Under the pieces are notes generated by a model that was not told where the DNA came from, made no database searches, and saw nothing but the letters and a program-made list of their open reading frames with translations. A stretch of 51,503 nt of DNA. Source: Streptomyces albidoflavus (GTDB lineage Bacteria > Actinomycetota > Actinomycetes > Streptomycetales > Streptomycetaceae). The translations under genes were made by a program, and so were the position numbers. The stretch lies in the NCBI RefSeq assembly GCF_000719955.1, contig NZ_JOII01000036.1, forward strand, positions 1 to 51,503, written 5' to 3'. Below are positions 31,273-40,091 of the stretch, piece by piece; the first letter of the stretch is position 1; each line of letters starts with the position of its first letter.

Positions 31273-33261
31273 ATGACGAAGCCCTCACTCACCGAGCTCC
31301 TGCACGCCGCCGTCGCCGCCGTGGGCGGCACCGAGCGGCCCGGGCAGGTGGCCATGGCCGAAGCCGTCGCCTCGGCCATCGACGACTCCTCCCATCTGCT
31401 CGTCCAGGCGGGCACCGGCACCGGTAAGTCGCTCGGCTACCTCGTGCCCGCCCTGGCCCACGGGGAGCGGGTCGTCGTCGCCACGGCGACGCTGGCCCTC
31501 CAGCGCCAGCTGGTCGAGCGGGACCTGCCGCGCACGGTGGAGGCGCTCCATCCGGTGCTGCGCCGCCGCCCCGAGTTCGCCATGCTCAAGGGCCGGTCGA
31601 ACTACCTCTGCCTGCACCGGCTGCACGAGGGCGTCCCGCAGGAGGAGGAAGAGGGCCTCTTCGACCCGTTCGAGGCGGCCACCCCCACCAGCAAGCTCGG
31701 CACCGACCTGCTGCGGCTGCGCGACTGGTCCGACGAGACGGAGACCGGCGACCGGGACGACCTGACCCCCGGCGTCTCCGACCGCGCCTGGTCGCAGGTC
31801 TCCGTCTCCTCCCGCGAGTGCCTCGGCGCCAGCCGCTGCGCCTACGGCCAGGAGTGCTTCGCCGAGCTGGCCAAGGAGCGGGCCCGCCTCGCCGACGTGG
31901 TCGTCACCAACCACGCCCTGCTCGCCATCGACGCCATCGAGGGCGCCCCGATCCTCCCCTCGCACGAGGTGCTGATCGTCGACGAGGCCCACGAACTGGT
32001 CTCCCGGGTCACCGGCGTCGCCACCGGCGAGCTGACCCCGGGCCAGGTCAACCGCGCCGTCCGCCGCGCCGCCAAGCTGGTCAACGAGAAGGCGGCCGAC
32101 GCCCTCCAGACCGCCTCCGAGACCTTCGAGGGGCTGATGGAGCTGGCCCTCCCGGGCCGCCTGGAGACCATCCCGGAGGACCTGGAGTACGCCCTGGCCG
32201 CCCTGCGCGACGCCGCCCGTACGGTGATCTCTGCCATCGGCGCCACCCGCGACAAGTCGGTGCAGGACGAGGACGCCGTCCGCAAGCAGGCCCTCGCCTC
32301 CGTCGAGTCGATCCACACCGTCGCCGAGCGCATCACCCAGCGCTCCGAGTACGACGTGGTCTGGTACGAGCGGCACGACCGCTTCGGCGCCTCCCTGCGG
32401 GTCGCGCCGCTCTCCGTCTCGGGGCTGCTGCGCGAGAAGCTCTTCGCCGACCGCTCGGTCACCCTGACCTCCGCCACCCTCAAGCTCGGCGGCGACTTCA
32501 ACGGCGTCGGCGCCTCGCTGGGTCTCGCCCCCGAGGGCACCGCCGGAGTCGACGGCACCCCCGGCGCCGACCTCCCGGTCTGGAAGGGCGTCGACGTCGG
32601 CTCCCCCTTCGACTACCCGAAGCAGGGCATCCTCTACGTCGCCCGCCACCTGAACAACCCCGGCCGCGAGGGCACCCGCGCCGACATGACCGACGAGCTG
32701 GCCGAACTGGTGGAGGCGGCCGGCGGCCGCACCCTGGGGCTCTTCTCCTCGATGCGCGCGGCCCGCGCCGCCGCCGAGGAGCTGCGCGGGCGCCTGGACG
32801 TGCCGATCCTGCTCCAGGGCGAGGAGACCCTGGGCGAGCTGATCAAGAACTTCGCGGCCGACCCCCGCACCTGCCTCTTCGGCACGCTCTCCCTCTGGCA
32901 GGGCGTGGACGTGCCGGGGCCCAGCTGCCAGCTGGTGGTGATGGACCGCATCCCGTTCCCGCGCCCCGACGACCCGCTGATGTCGGCCCGCCAGAAGGCG
33001 GTGGAGGAGGCCGGGGGCAACGGCTTCATGGCGGTCGCCGCCACCCACTCCGCGCTGCTCATGGCGCAGGGCGCCGGCCGCCTGGTCCGCGCCACCGGGG
33101 ACCGGGGCGTCGTGGCCGTCCTCGACCCGCGCCTCGCCACCGCCCGCTACGGCAGCTACCTCCGCGCCTCGCTGCCGGACTTCTGGTACACCACCGACCG
33201 GAACCAGGTCCGCCGCTCGCTGGCCGCGATCGACGAGGCGGCCCGCGCGGAGGGGAAGTAA
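31273..33261 (+). CDS. DinG-like ATP-dependent DNA helicase
   Basis: A 662-residue superfamily 2, XPD/DinG-type 5'-3' helicase. Walker A QAGTGTGKSLGYLVPA, Walker B/DEAH VLIVDEAHELVSR, motif III-like TLTSATLKLGG and motif VI-like GAGRLVRATGDRG are present. Four cysteines (one in NYLCLH, then ECLGASRCAYGQECF) are spaced as the iron-sulfur cluster ligands. It should resolve R-loops and recombination intermediates. It converges with lexA through a shared 13-bp terminator. DinG is SOS-induced in enterobacteria, but no LexA box is visible upstream here. Confidence 0.9.
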   Translation: MTKPSLTELLHAAVAAVGGTERPGQVAMAEAVASAIDDSSHLLVQAGTGTGKSLGYLVPALAHGERVVVATATLALQRQLVERDLPRTVEALHPVLRRRPEFAMLKGRSNYLCLHRLHEGVPQEEEEGLFDPFEAATPTSKLGTDLLRLRDWSDETETGDRDDLTPGVSDRAWSQVSVSSRECLGASRCAYGQECFAELAKERARLADVVVTNHALLAIDAIEGAPILPSHEVLIVDEAHELVSRVTGVATGELTPGQVNRAVRRAAKLVNEKAADALQTASETFEGLMELALPGRLETIPEDLEYALAALRDAARTVISAIGATRDKSVQDEDAVRKQALASVESIHTVAERITQRSEYDVVWYERHDRFGASLRVAPLSVSGLLREKLFADRSVTLTSATLKLGGDFNGVGASLGLAPEGTAGVDGTPGADLPVWKGVDVGSPFDYPKQGILYVARHLNNPGREGTRADMTDELAELVEAAGGRTLGLFSSMRAARAAAEELRGRLDVPILLQGEETLGELIKNFAADPRTCLFGTLSLWQGVDVPGPSCQLVVMDRIPFPRPDDPLMSARQKAVEEAGGNGFMAVAATHSALLMAQGAGRLVRATGDRGVVAVLDPRLATARYGSYLRASLPDFWYTTDRNQVRRSLAAIDEAARAEGK

Positions 33262-33300
33262 GGGAAGAGGAGACGGAGAAGAAGGGGAGCGGGCAGAGAA

Positions 33301-33334
33301 GAGTCCCGGAACCGGCGCAGAGGTTCCGGGACTC
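33301..33334. terminator. Bidirectional terminator between dinG and lexA
   Basis: A perfect 13-bp stem GAGTCCCGGAACC/GGTTCCGGGACTC with an 8-nt loop between convergent genes. Confidence 0.9.
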
Positions 33335-33355
33335 GCCAGGGGGTACCGGCGGGGG

Positions 33356-34141
33356 TCAGACCCGCCGCAGGACCGCGACGACCTTGCCGAGGATGGTGGC
33401 CTCGTCGCCGGGGATCGGCTGGTAGGCCGCGTTGTGCGGGAGGAGCCAGATGTGGTTGTCCTCGCGCTTGAACCGCTTCACGGTGGCCTCGCCGTCCAGC
33501 ATCGCGGCGACGATGTCGCCGTTCTCCGCGACGGGCTGGCGGCGGACGGTGACCCAGTCGCCGTCGCAGATCGCCGCCTCGATCATGGAGTCACCGACGA
33601 CCTTGAGCACGAAGAGCTCACCGTCGCCGACCAGCTGGCGGGGGAGGGGGAAGACGTCCTCGACCGACTCCTCGGCGAGGATCGGCCCGCCGGCCGCGAT
33701 CCGGCCGACCAGCGGCACGTAGGAGGCGGCGGGCTTGCCCGTGGTGTCCGCGGGCTGCGCGCTCGGCTGGTCGGAGCCGCGCACCTCGTACGCCCGGGGG
33801 CGGTGCGGGTCGCGGCGGAGGAAGCCCTTGCGCTCCAGGGCCATCAGCTGGTGGGCCACCGAGGAGGTGCTGGAGAGGCCGACGGCCTGCCCGATCTCCC
33901 GCATCGACGGCGGGTAGCCGCGGCGCTGCACCGAGTCGCGGATGACCTCGATCACGCGGCGCTGCCGGTCGGTCAGTCCTGAGCTGTCCGCGCGGATGCC
34001 CGGAGGTCGTCCGGGGAGCGAGCGGGCGGGCTTCGCCCCCTCCTGGGGCGAGGCGGGCTCATTCATGGCGTGCACCGACTCCCGTCGTCCCTGGGACCGG
34101 CCCTGGGCGGTGATGGTGGCGCTGTCTGCGGTCGTGGTCAC
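33356..34141 (-). CDS. lexA: LexA repressor
   Basis: A 261-residue SOS repressor and self-cleaving S24 protease. After a disordered 45-residue N-terminus comes the winged helix ([32 protein letters not shown]). The cleavage site is Ala150-Gly151 in IAAGGP, with catalytic Ser185 (VVGDSM) and Lys222 (EATVKRF). The start is GTG at 34141 with GAGAGGGG 5 nt upstream; upstream in-frame codons lack a ribosome binding site. A LexA box overlaps its -35, so it is self-repressed until RecA-stimulated cleavage. Confidence 0.96.
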   Translation of the reverse strand: MTTTADSATITAQGRSQGRRESVHAMNEPASPQEGAKPARSLPGRPPGIRADSSGLTDRQRRVIEVIRDSVQRRGYPPSMREIGQAVGLSSTSSVAHQLMALERKGFLRRDPHRPRAYEVRGSDQPSAQPADTTGKPAASYVPLVGRIAAGGPILAEESVEDVFPLPRQLVGDGELFVLKVVGDSMIEAAICDGDWVTVRRQPVAENGDIVAAMLDGEATVKRFKREDNHIWLLPHNAAYQPIPGDEATILGKVVAVLRRV

Positions 34142-34177
34142 GTCGGCCCCTCTCGGTGTGTACTCCCTGGATAGCCA

Positions 34178-34207
34178 ACGGTAGTTGCTTTCGAAAGGTT
34201 GCGCCAA
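34178..34207 (-). promoter_or_regulatory. lexA promoter
   Basis: Minus strand TTGGCG (34207-34202), 18 nt, TACCGT (34183-34178). The -35 overlaps the SOS box. A palindrome CTTTCGAAAG (34188-34197) sits in the spacer. Confidence 0.5.
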
Positions 34208-34219
34208 ACACACGTTCGA
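34204..34219 (-). promoter_or_regulatory. LexA (SOS) box
   Basis: Minus strand TCGAACGTGTGTTTGG: a perfect TCGAAC half, 4-nt spacer, and GTTTGG against consensus GTTCGA. It is 63 nt upstream of the lexA start and overlaps the -35. Confidence 0.8.
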
Positions 34220-34606
34220 GTGAAAAACCGCAGTTCAGCTGACGTGCGTAGGCGTTCGGGTGTATAGAGCGAGGCCGGTCGTGGCGGGGTGCCCCGCCCG
34301 GGCCGGGCCCGTGTCGAGCGGCTGTGCGGTAACCTCCACCGCCGTGGCCGGATGCCGGAGGCGGGGCGAACCGCTCCCGGCGAGGTCACAGTCTGCCATC
34401 CGGGACCGGGCGGCGGACTCACCGGCCCCCTTCGCGGGCGCGTGCGCGGGCGCTCCGTATGCTGCACAACCGTCCCCGTCGTCCGCGAACCGCTCCGGTT
34501 CGCCGGGCCGGGGCGTGCCCGCGCGAGGCCGCGGGCCGGCCCCCGTGGGAGGCGGTTCGCGCGGCTTGTCCCGGCGACACGCCAATAGGGGCAACTTCCG
34601 CCCCAG
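34220..34606. other. lexA-nrdR intergenic region with repeated GCGAACCGCTCC elements
   Basis: About 390 bp without a credible gene. GCGAACCGCTCC occurs at 34366-34377 and 34485-34496, and a near-inverted copy GGAGGCGGTTCGC at 34548-34560. The second copy is also part of a perfect 8-bp inverted repeat GCGAACCG-CTC-CGGTTCGC (34485-34503). A TATGCT (34458-34463, plus strand) is a possible -10, so a small RNA here is conceivable. Confidence 0.45.
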
Positions 34607-34622
34607 ACACCAGATCTAGTGG
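34607..34622 (+). promoter_or_regulatory. NrdR box 1
   Basis: ACACCAGATCTAGTGG fits the 16-bp NrdR consensus acaCwAtATaTwGtgt well. It is upstream of nrdR. Confidence 0.7.
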
Positions 34623-34637
34623 TGGGACGGAAGAGAG

Positions 34638-34653
34638 AGCCCACAAGTTGTGG
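34638..34653 (+). promoter_or_regulatory. NrdR box 2
   Basis: AGCCCACAAGTTGTGG is a weaker match (9 of 16), but its centre is exactly 31 bp from box 1, the three-turn spacing typical of paired NrdR boxes. Confidence 0.6.
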
Positions 34654-34683
34654 TGCCGGTGATTCGGGCGGTGGTTCATCGCC

Positions 34684-34689
34684 TATGCT
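34684..34689 (+). promoter_or_regulatory. Candidate -10 of nrdRJ
   Basis: TATGCT downstream of both NrdR boxes, 74 nt before the nrdR start. The matching -35 is weak, so the promoter position relative to the boxes is uncertain. Confidence 0.4.
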
Positions 34690-34763
34690 GGAGCCTGCTT
34701 CGAGGGGACCACGCGGTCCCGGCGAGCCACTGAGTCGTGCTGTGAAGGAGGGTTCGGAGTCTC

Positions 34764-35276
34764 GTGCACTGCCCCTTCTGCAGGCACCCCGACAGCCGTG
34801 TCGTGGACAGCCGCACCACCGACGACGGAACGTCGATCAGACGTCGCCGTCAGTGCCCCGACTGCTCCCGGCGCTTCACCACCGTGGAGTCCTGCTCCCT
34901 GATGGTCGTCAAGCGCAGCGGCGTGACCGAGCCCTTCAGCCGGGCCAAGGTCATCAGCGGCGTCCGCAAGGCGTGCCAGGGCCGGCCGGTCACCGAGGAC
35001 GCGCTCGCGCAGCTCGGCCAGCGGGTCGAGGAGGCGCTGCGCGCCACCGGCAGCGCCGAGCTGGCCACGCACGACGTGGGCCTCGCCATACTGGGCCCGC
35101 TCCAGGAGCTGGACCTCGTGGCCTACCTGCGGTTCGCCTCGGTCTACCGGGCGTTCGACTCGCTGGACGACTTCGAGGCCGCCATCACCGAGCTGCGGGC
35201 GCGTGAGCGCGGCGGGACGCGGGCCGGCGAGGAGCAGGAGCCGGGAATCCCGGCCCCCGCCACGTCCACGGACTGA
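34764..35276 (+). CDS. nrdR: Transcriptional repressor NrdR
   Basis: A 170-residue regulator of ribonucleotide reductase genes. The N-terminal zinc ribbon has Cys3, Cys6, Cys31 and Cys34 (HCPFC, QCPDC), followed by the ATP-cone ([24 protein letters not shown]) that senses ATP/dATP. A short disordered C-terminal tail is normal for Streptomyces. The GTG start has GGAG 4 nt upstream, with AGGAGGG further up. It is the first gene of nrdRJ and is autoregulated through the two NrdR boxes. Confidence 0.95.
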   Translation: MHCPFCRHPDSRVVDSRTTDDGTSIRRRRQCPDCSRRFTTVESCSLMVVKRSGVTEPFSRAKVISGVRKACQGRPVTEDALAQLGQRVEEALRATGSAELATHDVGLAILGPLQELDLVAYLRFASVYRAFDSLDDFEAAITELRARERGGTRAGEEQEPGIPAPATSTD

Positions 35277-35318
35277 GTGGGCCGGGCCGTCGCCCCGGGC
35301 GGCGGAAGAAGGATGTGA

Positions 35319-35341
35319 CCGGGCGCTGCGGCGGCGCCCGG
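35319..35341 (+). promoter_or_regulatory. Hairpin between nrdR and nrdJ
   Basis: An 8-bp perfect stem CCGGGCGC/GCGCCCGG with a 7-nt loop in the 137-bp gap. It may lower nrdR relative to nrdJ expression or stabilise the message. Confidence 0.45.
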
Positions 35342-35413
35342 AAGACAAGACAGACCGTGCTGCAGGGAAGCTCTGCGCACTTTTGGGTGTTTCACCCACA
35401 TATGGGAGGCGGC

Positions 35414-38284
35414 ATGACAGAGACGGCGAGCGGCCCGGCACGAGGTTCCCGTACGAAGGGTTCCAAGGCCAAGGGTCTGCGTATCGAGCGCATCCACACG
35501 ACGCCCGGCGTGCACCCGTACGACGAGGTCCAGTGGGAGCTTCGTGACGTCGTCATGACCAACTGGCGCGACGGCTCGGTCAACTTCGAGCAGCGTGGCG
35601 TCGAGTTCCCCGACTTCTGGTCGGTGAACGCGGTCAACATCGTCACCAGCAAGTACTTCCGCGGGGCAGTCGGTACCCCGCAGCGCGAGACGGGGCTCAA
35701 GCAGCTCATCGACCGCATCGTGAAGACGTACCGCAAGGCCGGTGAGGAGAACAACTACTTCGCCTCGCCCGCCGATGCGGAGATCTTCGAGCACGAGCTG
35801 GCCTACGCGCTGCTGCACCAGATCTTCAGCTTCAACTCCCCGGTGTGGTTCAACGTCGGCACGCCCCAGCCCCAGCAGGTCTCGGCCTGCTTCATCCTCT
35901 CCGTCGACGACTCCATGGAGTCGATCCTCGACTGGTACAAGGAAGAGGGGATGATCTTCAAGGGCGGCTCCGGTGCCGGCCTGAACCTCTCCCGCATCCG
36001 CTCCTCCAAGGAGCTGCTCTCCTCCGGCGGCAACGCCTCCGGCCCGGTCTCCTTCATGCGCGGCGCCGACGCCTCCGCAGGAACGATCAAGTCCGGTGGC
36101 GCCACCCGCCGCGCGGCCAAGATGGTCATCCTCGACGTCGACCACCCCGACATCGAGGACTTCATCCAGACCAAGGTCAGCGAGGAGGAGAAGATCCGCG
36201 CCCTGCGTGACGCGGGCTTCGACATGGACCTGGGCGGCGACGACATCACGTCCGTCCAGTACCAGAACGCCAACAACTCGGTCCGCGTGAACGACGAGTT
36301 CATGAAGGCCGTCGAGTCCGGCTCCACCTTCGGGCTGCGGGCCCGCATGACCGGCGAGGTCATCGAGGAGGTCGACGCCAAGTCCCTCTTCCGCAAGATG
36401 GCCGAGGCCGCCTGGGCCTGCGCCGACCCCGGCATCCAGTACGACGACACCATCAACGCCTGGCACACCTGCCCGGAGTCCGGCCGCATCAACGGCTCGA
36501 ACCCGTGCAGCGAGTACATGCACCTGGACAACACCTCGTGCAACCTCGCCTCGCTCAACCTCATGAAGTTCCTCAAGGACGACGGCAAGGGCAACCAGTC
36601 CTTCGAGTCCGAGCGGTTCTCCAAGGTCGTCGAGCTGGTCATCACCGCGATGGACATCTCCATCTGCTTCGCCGACTTCCCCACCCAGAAGATCGGTGAG
36701 AACACCCGCGCCTTCCGCCAGCTGGGCATCGGCTACGCCAACCTCGGCGCCCTGCTCATGGCGACGGGCCACGCCTACGACTCCGACGGCGGCCGCGCGC
36801 TGGCCGGTGCCATCACCTCGCTGATGACCGGCACCTCCTACCGACGCTCCGCCGAGCTGGCGGCCGTGGTCGGCCCGTACGACGGGTACGCCCGCAACGC
36901 CGAGCCGCACCAGCGGGTCATGAAGCAGCACGCCGACGCCAACGCCAAGGCCGTGCGCACCGACGACCTGGACAACCCGATCTGGGCCGCCGCCACCGAG
37001 GCGTGGCAGGACGTGGTGCGCCTCGGCGCGAAGAACGGCTTCCGCAACGCCCAGGCGTCCGTCATCGCCCCGACCGGCACCATCGGTCTCGCGATGTCCT
37101 GCGACACCACCGGCCTGGAGCCCGACCTCGCCCTGGTCAAGTTCAAGAAGCTGGTCGGCGGCGGCTCCATGCAGATCGTCAACGGCACCGTGCCGCAGGC
37201 GCTGCGCCGCATGAACTACTCCGAGGAGCAGATCGAGGCGATCGTCGCCCACATCGCCGAGCACGGCAACGTGATCGACGCCCCCGCGCTCAAGCCCGAG
37301 CACTACGAGGTCTTCGACTGCGCCATGGGCGAGCGCTCCATCTCCGCGATGGGCCACGTCCGGATGATGGCCGCGATCCAGCCCTGGATCTCCGGCGCCC
37401 TCTCCAAGACGGTCAACCTCCCCGAGACCGCCACCGTCGAGGACGTCGAGGAGGTCTACTTCGAGGCATGGAAGCTCGGCGTCAAGGCCCTCGCGATCTA
37501 CCGCGACAACTGCAAGGTCGGCCAGCCCCTCTCCGCCAAGAAGAAGGAGGAGGAGAAGGCCGAGATCACCGAGCAGGCCGAGGAGACCATCCGCGCCGCC
37601 GTGGAGAAGGTCGTCGAGTACCGCCCGGTCCGCAAGCGTCTCCCCAAGGGCCGCCCCGGCATCACCACCTCCTTCACGGTGGGCGGCGCCGAGGGCTACA
37701 TGACGGCCAACTCCTACCCGGACGACGGTCTCGGCGAGGTCTTCCTGAAGATGTCCAAGCAGGGCTCCACCCTCGCGGGCATGATGGACGCCTTCTCCAT
37801 CGCCGTCTCGGTCGGCCTCCAGTACGGCGTGCCGCTGGAGACGTACGTCTCGAAGTTCACCAACATGCGCTTCGAGCCGGCCGGTATGACCGACGACCCG
37901 GACGTGCGGATGGCGCAGTCGATCGTCGACTACATCTTCCGCCGCCTGGCGCTGGACTTCCTGCCCTTCGAGACCCGCTCGGCCCTCGGCATCCACTCCG
38001 CCGACGAGCGCCGCCGCCACCTGGAGACCGGCTCCTACGAGCCCGCCGAGGAGGAGCAGGCCGAGCCGGCCGCGTCCGCCCCGGAGATCTCCGCCCCGGC
38101 GACCGGCACGGAGATCCCGCAGGCCAAGCCGGAGCAGCAGGCCCACACCTCGGCCGAACTGGTCGAGATGCAGCTCGGCATCAGCGCCGACGCCCCGCTC
38201 TGCTTCTCCTGCGGCACCAAGATGCAGCGCGCCGGCTCCTGCTACATCTGCGAGGGCTGCGGCTCCACCAGCGGGTGCAGCTGA
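35414..38284 (+). CDS. nrdJ: Vitamin B12-dependent (class II) ribonucleotide reductase
   Basis: A 956-residue adenosylcobalamin-dependent enzyme reducing ribonucleotides to deoxyribonucleotides without needing oxygen. The substrate-loop region (SPVWFNVGT, SACFILSVDDSMESI), the active-site NGSNPCSEYMHLDNTSCNLASLNL and IAPTGTIG loop are conserved. The C-terminus carries a zinc-finger-like and redox Cys cluster (CFSCGTKM, CYICEGCG). The ATG at 35414 follows GGGAGG by 4 nt. Length fits actinobacterial NrdJ. It is co-transcribed with nrdR. I see no cobalamin riboswitch before it. Two hairpins end the unit. Confidence 0.96.
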   Translation: MTETASGPARGSRTKGSKAKGLRIERIHTTPGVHPYDEVQWELRDVVMTNWRDGSVNFEQRGVEFPDFWSVNAVNIVTSKYFRGAVGTPQRETGLKQLIDRIVKTYRKAGEENNYFASPADAEIFEHELAYALLHQIFSFNSPVWFNVGTPQPQQVSACFILSVDDSMESILDWYKEEGMIFKGGSGAGLNLSRIRSSKELLSSGGNASGPVSFMRGADASAGTIKSGGATRRAAKMVILDVDHPDIEDFIQTKVSEEEKIRALRDAGFDMDLGGDDITSVQYQNANNSVRVNDEFMKAVESGSTFGLRARMTGEVIEEVDAKSLFRKMAEAAWACADPGIQYDDTINAWHTCPESGRINGSNPCSEYMHLDNTSCNLASLNLMKFLKDDGKGNQSFESERFSKVVELVITAMDISICFADFPTQKIGENTRAFRQLGIGYANLGALLMATGHAYDSDGGRALAGAITSLMTGTSYRRSAELAAVVGPYDGYARNAEPHQRVMKQHADANAKAVRTDDLDNPIWAAATEAWQDVVRLGAKNGFRNAQASVIAPTGTIGLAMSCDTTGLEPDLALVKFKKLVGGGSMQIVNGTVPQALRRMNYSEEQIEAIVAHIAEHGNVIDAPALKPEHYEVFDCAMGERSISAMGHVRMMAAIQPWISGALSKTVNLPETATVEDVEEVYFEAWKLGVKALAIYRDNCKVGQPLSAKKKEEEKAEITEQAEETIRAAVEKVVEYRPVRKRLPKGRPGITTSFTVGGAEGYMTANSYPDDGLGEVFLKMSKQGSTLAGMMDAFSIAVSVGLQYGVPLETYVSKFTNMRFEPAGMTDDPDVRMAQSIVDYIFRRLALDFLPFETRSALGIHSADERRRHLETGSYEPAEEEQAEPAASAPEISAPATGTEIPQAKPEQQAHTSAELVEMQLGISADAPLCFSCGTKMQRAGSCYICEGCGSTSGCS

Positions 38285-38299
38285 GCCGACAGGTGAACG

Positions 38300-38335
38300 C
38301 CGGGCGGCCGATGCCTCTGAGCACCGGCCGCCCGG
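38300..38335 (+). terminator. nrdJ terminator 1
   Basis: A perfect 11-bp stem CCGGGCGGCCG/CGGCCGCCCGG with a 14-nt loop, 15 nt after the nrdJ stop. Confidence 0.7.
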
Positions 38336-38355
38336 GCCGCTGACCTGCACGTGAG

Positions 38356-38387
38356 AGAGGGAGCCGACCTACGGGCCGGCTCCCTCT
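38356..38387 (+). terminator. nrdJ terminator 2
   Basis: A perfect 11-bp stem AGAGGGAGCCG/CGGCTCCCTCT with a 10-nt loop, ending in TT. It follows terminator 1 in tandem. Confidence 0.75.
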
Positions 38388-38482
38388 TCGCCGTCCACGG
38401 CCGCTCCCGCGCCCCGGAACACCCCCGAACGGATGCCCCCGTTCCGCCTCCGCCCGCCTGCCGCAGCCGGTAGGAAGGGCGG

Positions 38483-39181
38483 ATGACGCGCACCCGGGAA
38501 GTCACCAGGTCCCACACCGGGCAGGACGGCCTGCTCTTCCTGCCCGCCGGCGAGGTCGTCCTGCGCGACGAGGCCGCGAAGACCGAGCGGACCGTCGCCG
38601 TGACCGCCTTCGAACTCGGCGCCTGTCCGGTCACCCGGGAGCGGTACGAGGCGGTCACCGGCACGGTCCCGGCGGGCCCCGGAGGCCCGGACGCCCCGGT
38701 CACCGAGGTCTCCTGGGCCGACGCCCTGCGCTACTGCAACCTGCTGTCGCAGGCACTGGGCCTGCGCCCCTGCTACCGCCTCGGCGACGACCCGGACGCC
38801 CGCGCCACCCGCTGGGACCAGGACGCCGACGGCTTCCGCCTGCCGACCGAGGCCGAGTGGGAGTACGCCTGCCGCGCCGGTTCGCCGGAGGTCCGCTACG
38901 GACCGCTGGACGCCGTCGCCCGCCACCGGGGCAACTCCGGCGGCCGCCTCCACCCCGTGGCCACCAGGCAGCCCAACGCCTTCGGCCTGTACGACATGCT
39001 CGGCAACGTCTGGGAGTGGTGCTGGGACCTGTACGACCCCGGGGTCTACGGGCCGTACCGGGTCTTCCGGGGCGGCGGCTGGCAGGACGAGCCGCGTGGC
39101 GTCCGCGCCGCCTGCCGCCGCAAGAGCCATCCGACACTGCGCATCGACGACCTCGGGTTCCGCCTCGCCCGGTCGGTCTGA
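38483..39181 (+). CDS. SUMF1/FGE-domain protein lacking the catalytic Cys pair
   Basis: A 232-residue protein with the formylglycine-generating enzyme fold: GFRLPTEAEWEYACRAG, NAFGLYDMLGNVWEWCWD, RVFRGGGW and the closing DDLGFRLAR. In true FGEs the segment after RGGSF carries two catalytic cysteines, whereas here it reads WQDEPRGVRAACRRKSH with a single Cys. It is thus unlikely to activate sulfatases and may be a binding or effector-type SUMF1 domain. No sulfatase gene is nearby. The ATG has AGGAAGG upstream. It follows the nrdJ terminators and is probably monocistronic. Confidence 0.85.
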   Translation: MTRTREVTRSHTGQDGLLFLPAGEVVLRDEAAKTERTVAVTAFELGACPVTRERYEAVTGTVPAGPGGPDAPVTEVSWADALRYCNLLSQALGLRPCYRLGDDPDARATRWDQDADGFRLPTEAEWEYACRAGSPEVRYGPLDAVARHRGNSGGRLHPVATRQPNAFGLYDMLGNVWEWCWDLYDPGVYGPYRVFRGGGWQDEPRGVRAACRRKSHPTLRIDDLGFRLARSV

Positions 39182-39191
39182 GCCGGGGCCG

Positions 39192-39238
39192 TGCCCCCGC
39201 CCGCGCCGCCGTGCTCGGCGGATCGGCGGCCGGGGGCA
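39192..39238. terminator. Hairpin between the SUMF1-domain and terD genes
   Basis: TGCCCCCG (39192-39199) pairs with CGGGGGCA (39231-39238), and GCCGCC (39205-39210) with GGCGGC (39225-39230), with a 5-nt bulge. It lies between convergent genes. Confidence 0.45.
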
Positions 39239-39336
39239 GGTTCACCGCCCGCAGCGACCTGGACACCGACCTCACCGAGGACCCGGCCCCGGCGGCCCCG
39301 GCACCGCCGGAGGCTGACCGGGGCCCTGTGGTGGGC

Positions 39337-39870
39337 TCAGACGGAGACGCCGCCCATGAGCTGCGCGAAGGCGTCCGGGTCGGCGTCGGTGAAGCCTCGC
39401 ACGGCGCGTTCCAGCTGCCAGGCGCCGGACTCCGTGCGCCGGAAGACCGCGATGGTCGCCGCCGTGGCGTCGCCGACCTCCGAGAAGTCGTAGGTGGCGA
39501 GGGTGTCGTACTCCTCGACGATCTCCGCCTCCGTGCCGGGGATGCCGGAGAAGGTCTTGGTGCCGGTGCGCTGCTGTATGGCGACGCCGATGACGATGCG
39601 GTCCAGCCGCTCCGACATCCGCTCGAACTCCAGGCTCATCACCTCGTCGAAGCCGAGCCCCTGACCGGTGCGGCTCTCCCGCTGGAGGTGGATGGTGCCG
39701 TCGGGGGAGCGGGCGTCGAAGTGGACCAGGTGGTCGGGGGCGCCGTGCGGGTCCTCGACGGAGAAGGCGGCCGCGATCAGGTCGAGGTCGTGGGCGGCCT
39801 CGCCGAGCGGGCTCGGGTCCCACTTCAGCCGGATCTCGATCGTCCCCAGATTCTTGTTGGGCGTGCTCAT
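39337..39870 (-). CDS. TerD family protein
   Basis: A 177-residue cytoplasmic TerD-fold protein, a calcium-binding family linked to tellurite resistance and stress. It shows the family opening LKWDPSPLGEAAHDLDLIAAAF and the acidic VHFDARSPDGTIHLQRESRTGQGLGFDEVMSLEF region, where Asp and Glu residues line calcium sites. The ATG has GGGGGAAGGA upstream. No other ter genes are adjacent, so it is one of the dispersed Streptomyces copies. It diverges from the DUF4937 gene. Confidence 0.88.
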   Translation of the reverse strand: MSTPNKNLGTIEIRLKWDPSPLGEAAHDLDLIAAAFSVEDPHGAPDHLVHFDARSPDGTIHLQRESRTGQGLGFDEVMSLEFERMSERLDRIVIGVAIQQRTGTKTFSGIPGTEAEIVEEYDTLATYDFSEVGDATAATIAVFRRTESGAWQLERAVRGFTDADPDAFAQLMGGVSV

Positions 39871-40079
39871 CGCGGTCCTTCCCCCTGTGACATACCCCGA
39901 CGGCCCTCGTCAGGGCCGGAAATCCCATCCTGCCACGCCGTTCTGACACGGCGTCGGAGATCCCTATGCCCCGCTTCCCCGGACGGGAAGCCTCCACGCC
40001 GGCGAACGGATGCGCGAGGCGCGGAAGTTCGGCCACCCGTGCTTCGTGCGCGGGGGCCCTGCGCGGGCGCCCCGGCCCG

Positions 40080-40085
40080 TACGAT
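40080..40085 (+). promoter_or_regulatory. -10 element for the leaderless DUF4937 gene
   Basis: TACGAT, 6 nt, then GTG at 40092; no ribosome binding site. Confidence 0.5.
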
Positions 40086-40091
40086 GGCGCG

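Noticed and set aside
34459..34662. Small ORF between lexA and nrdR
   Set aside because: It runs through the NrdR boxes, has no ribosome binding site and an Arg/Pro-biased product; more likely regulatory DNA.
34500..34763. Cobalamin riboswitch before nrdRJ
   Set aside because: I looked for a B12-box-like core and the long leader such elements need; neither is present. NrdR boxes explain the region better.
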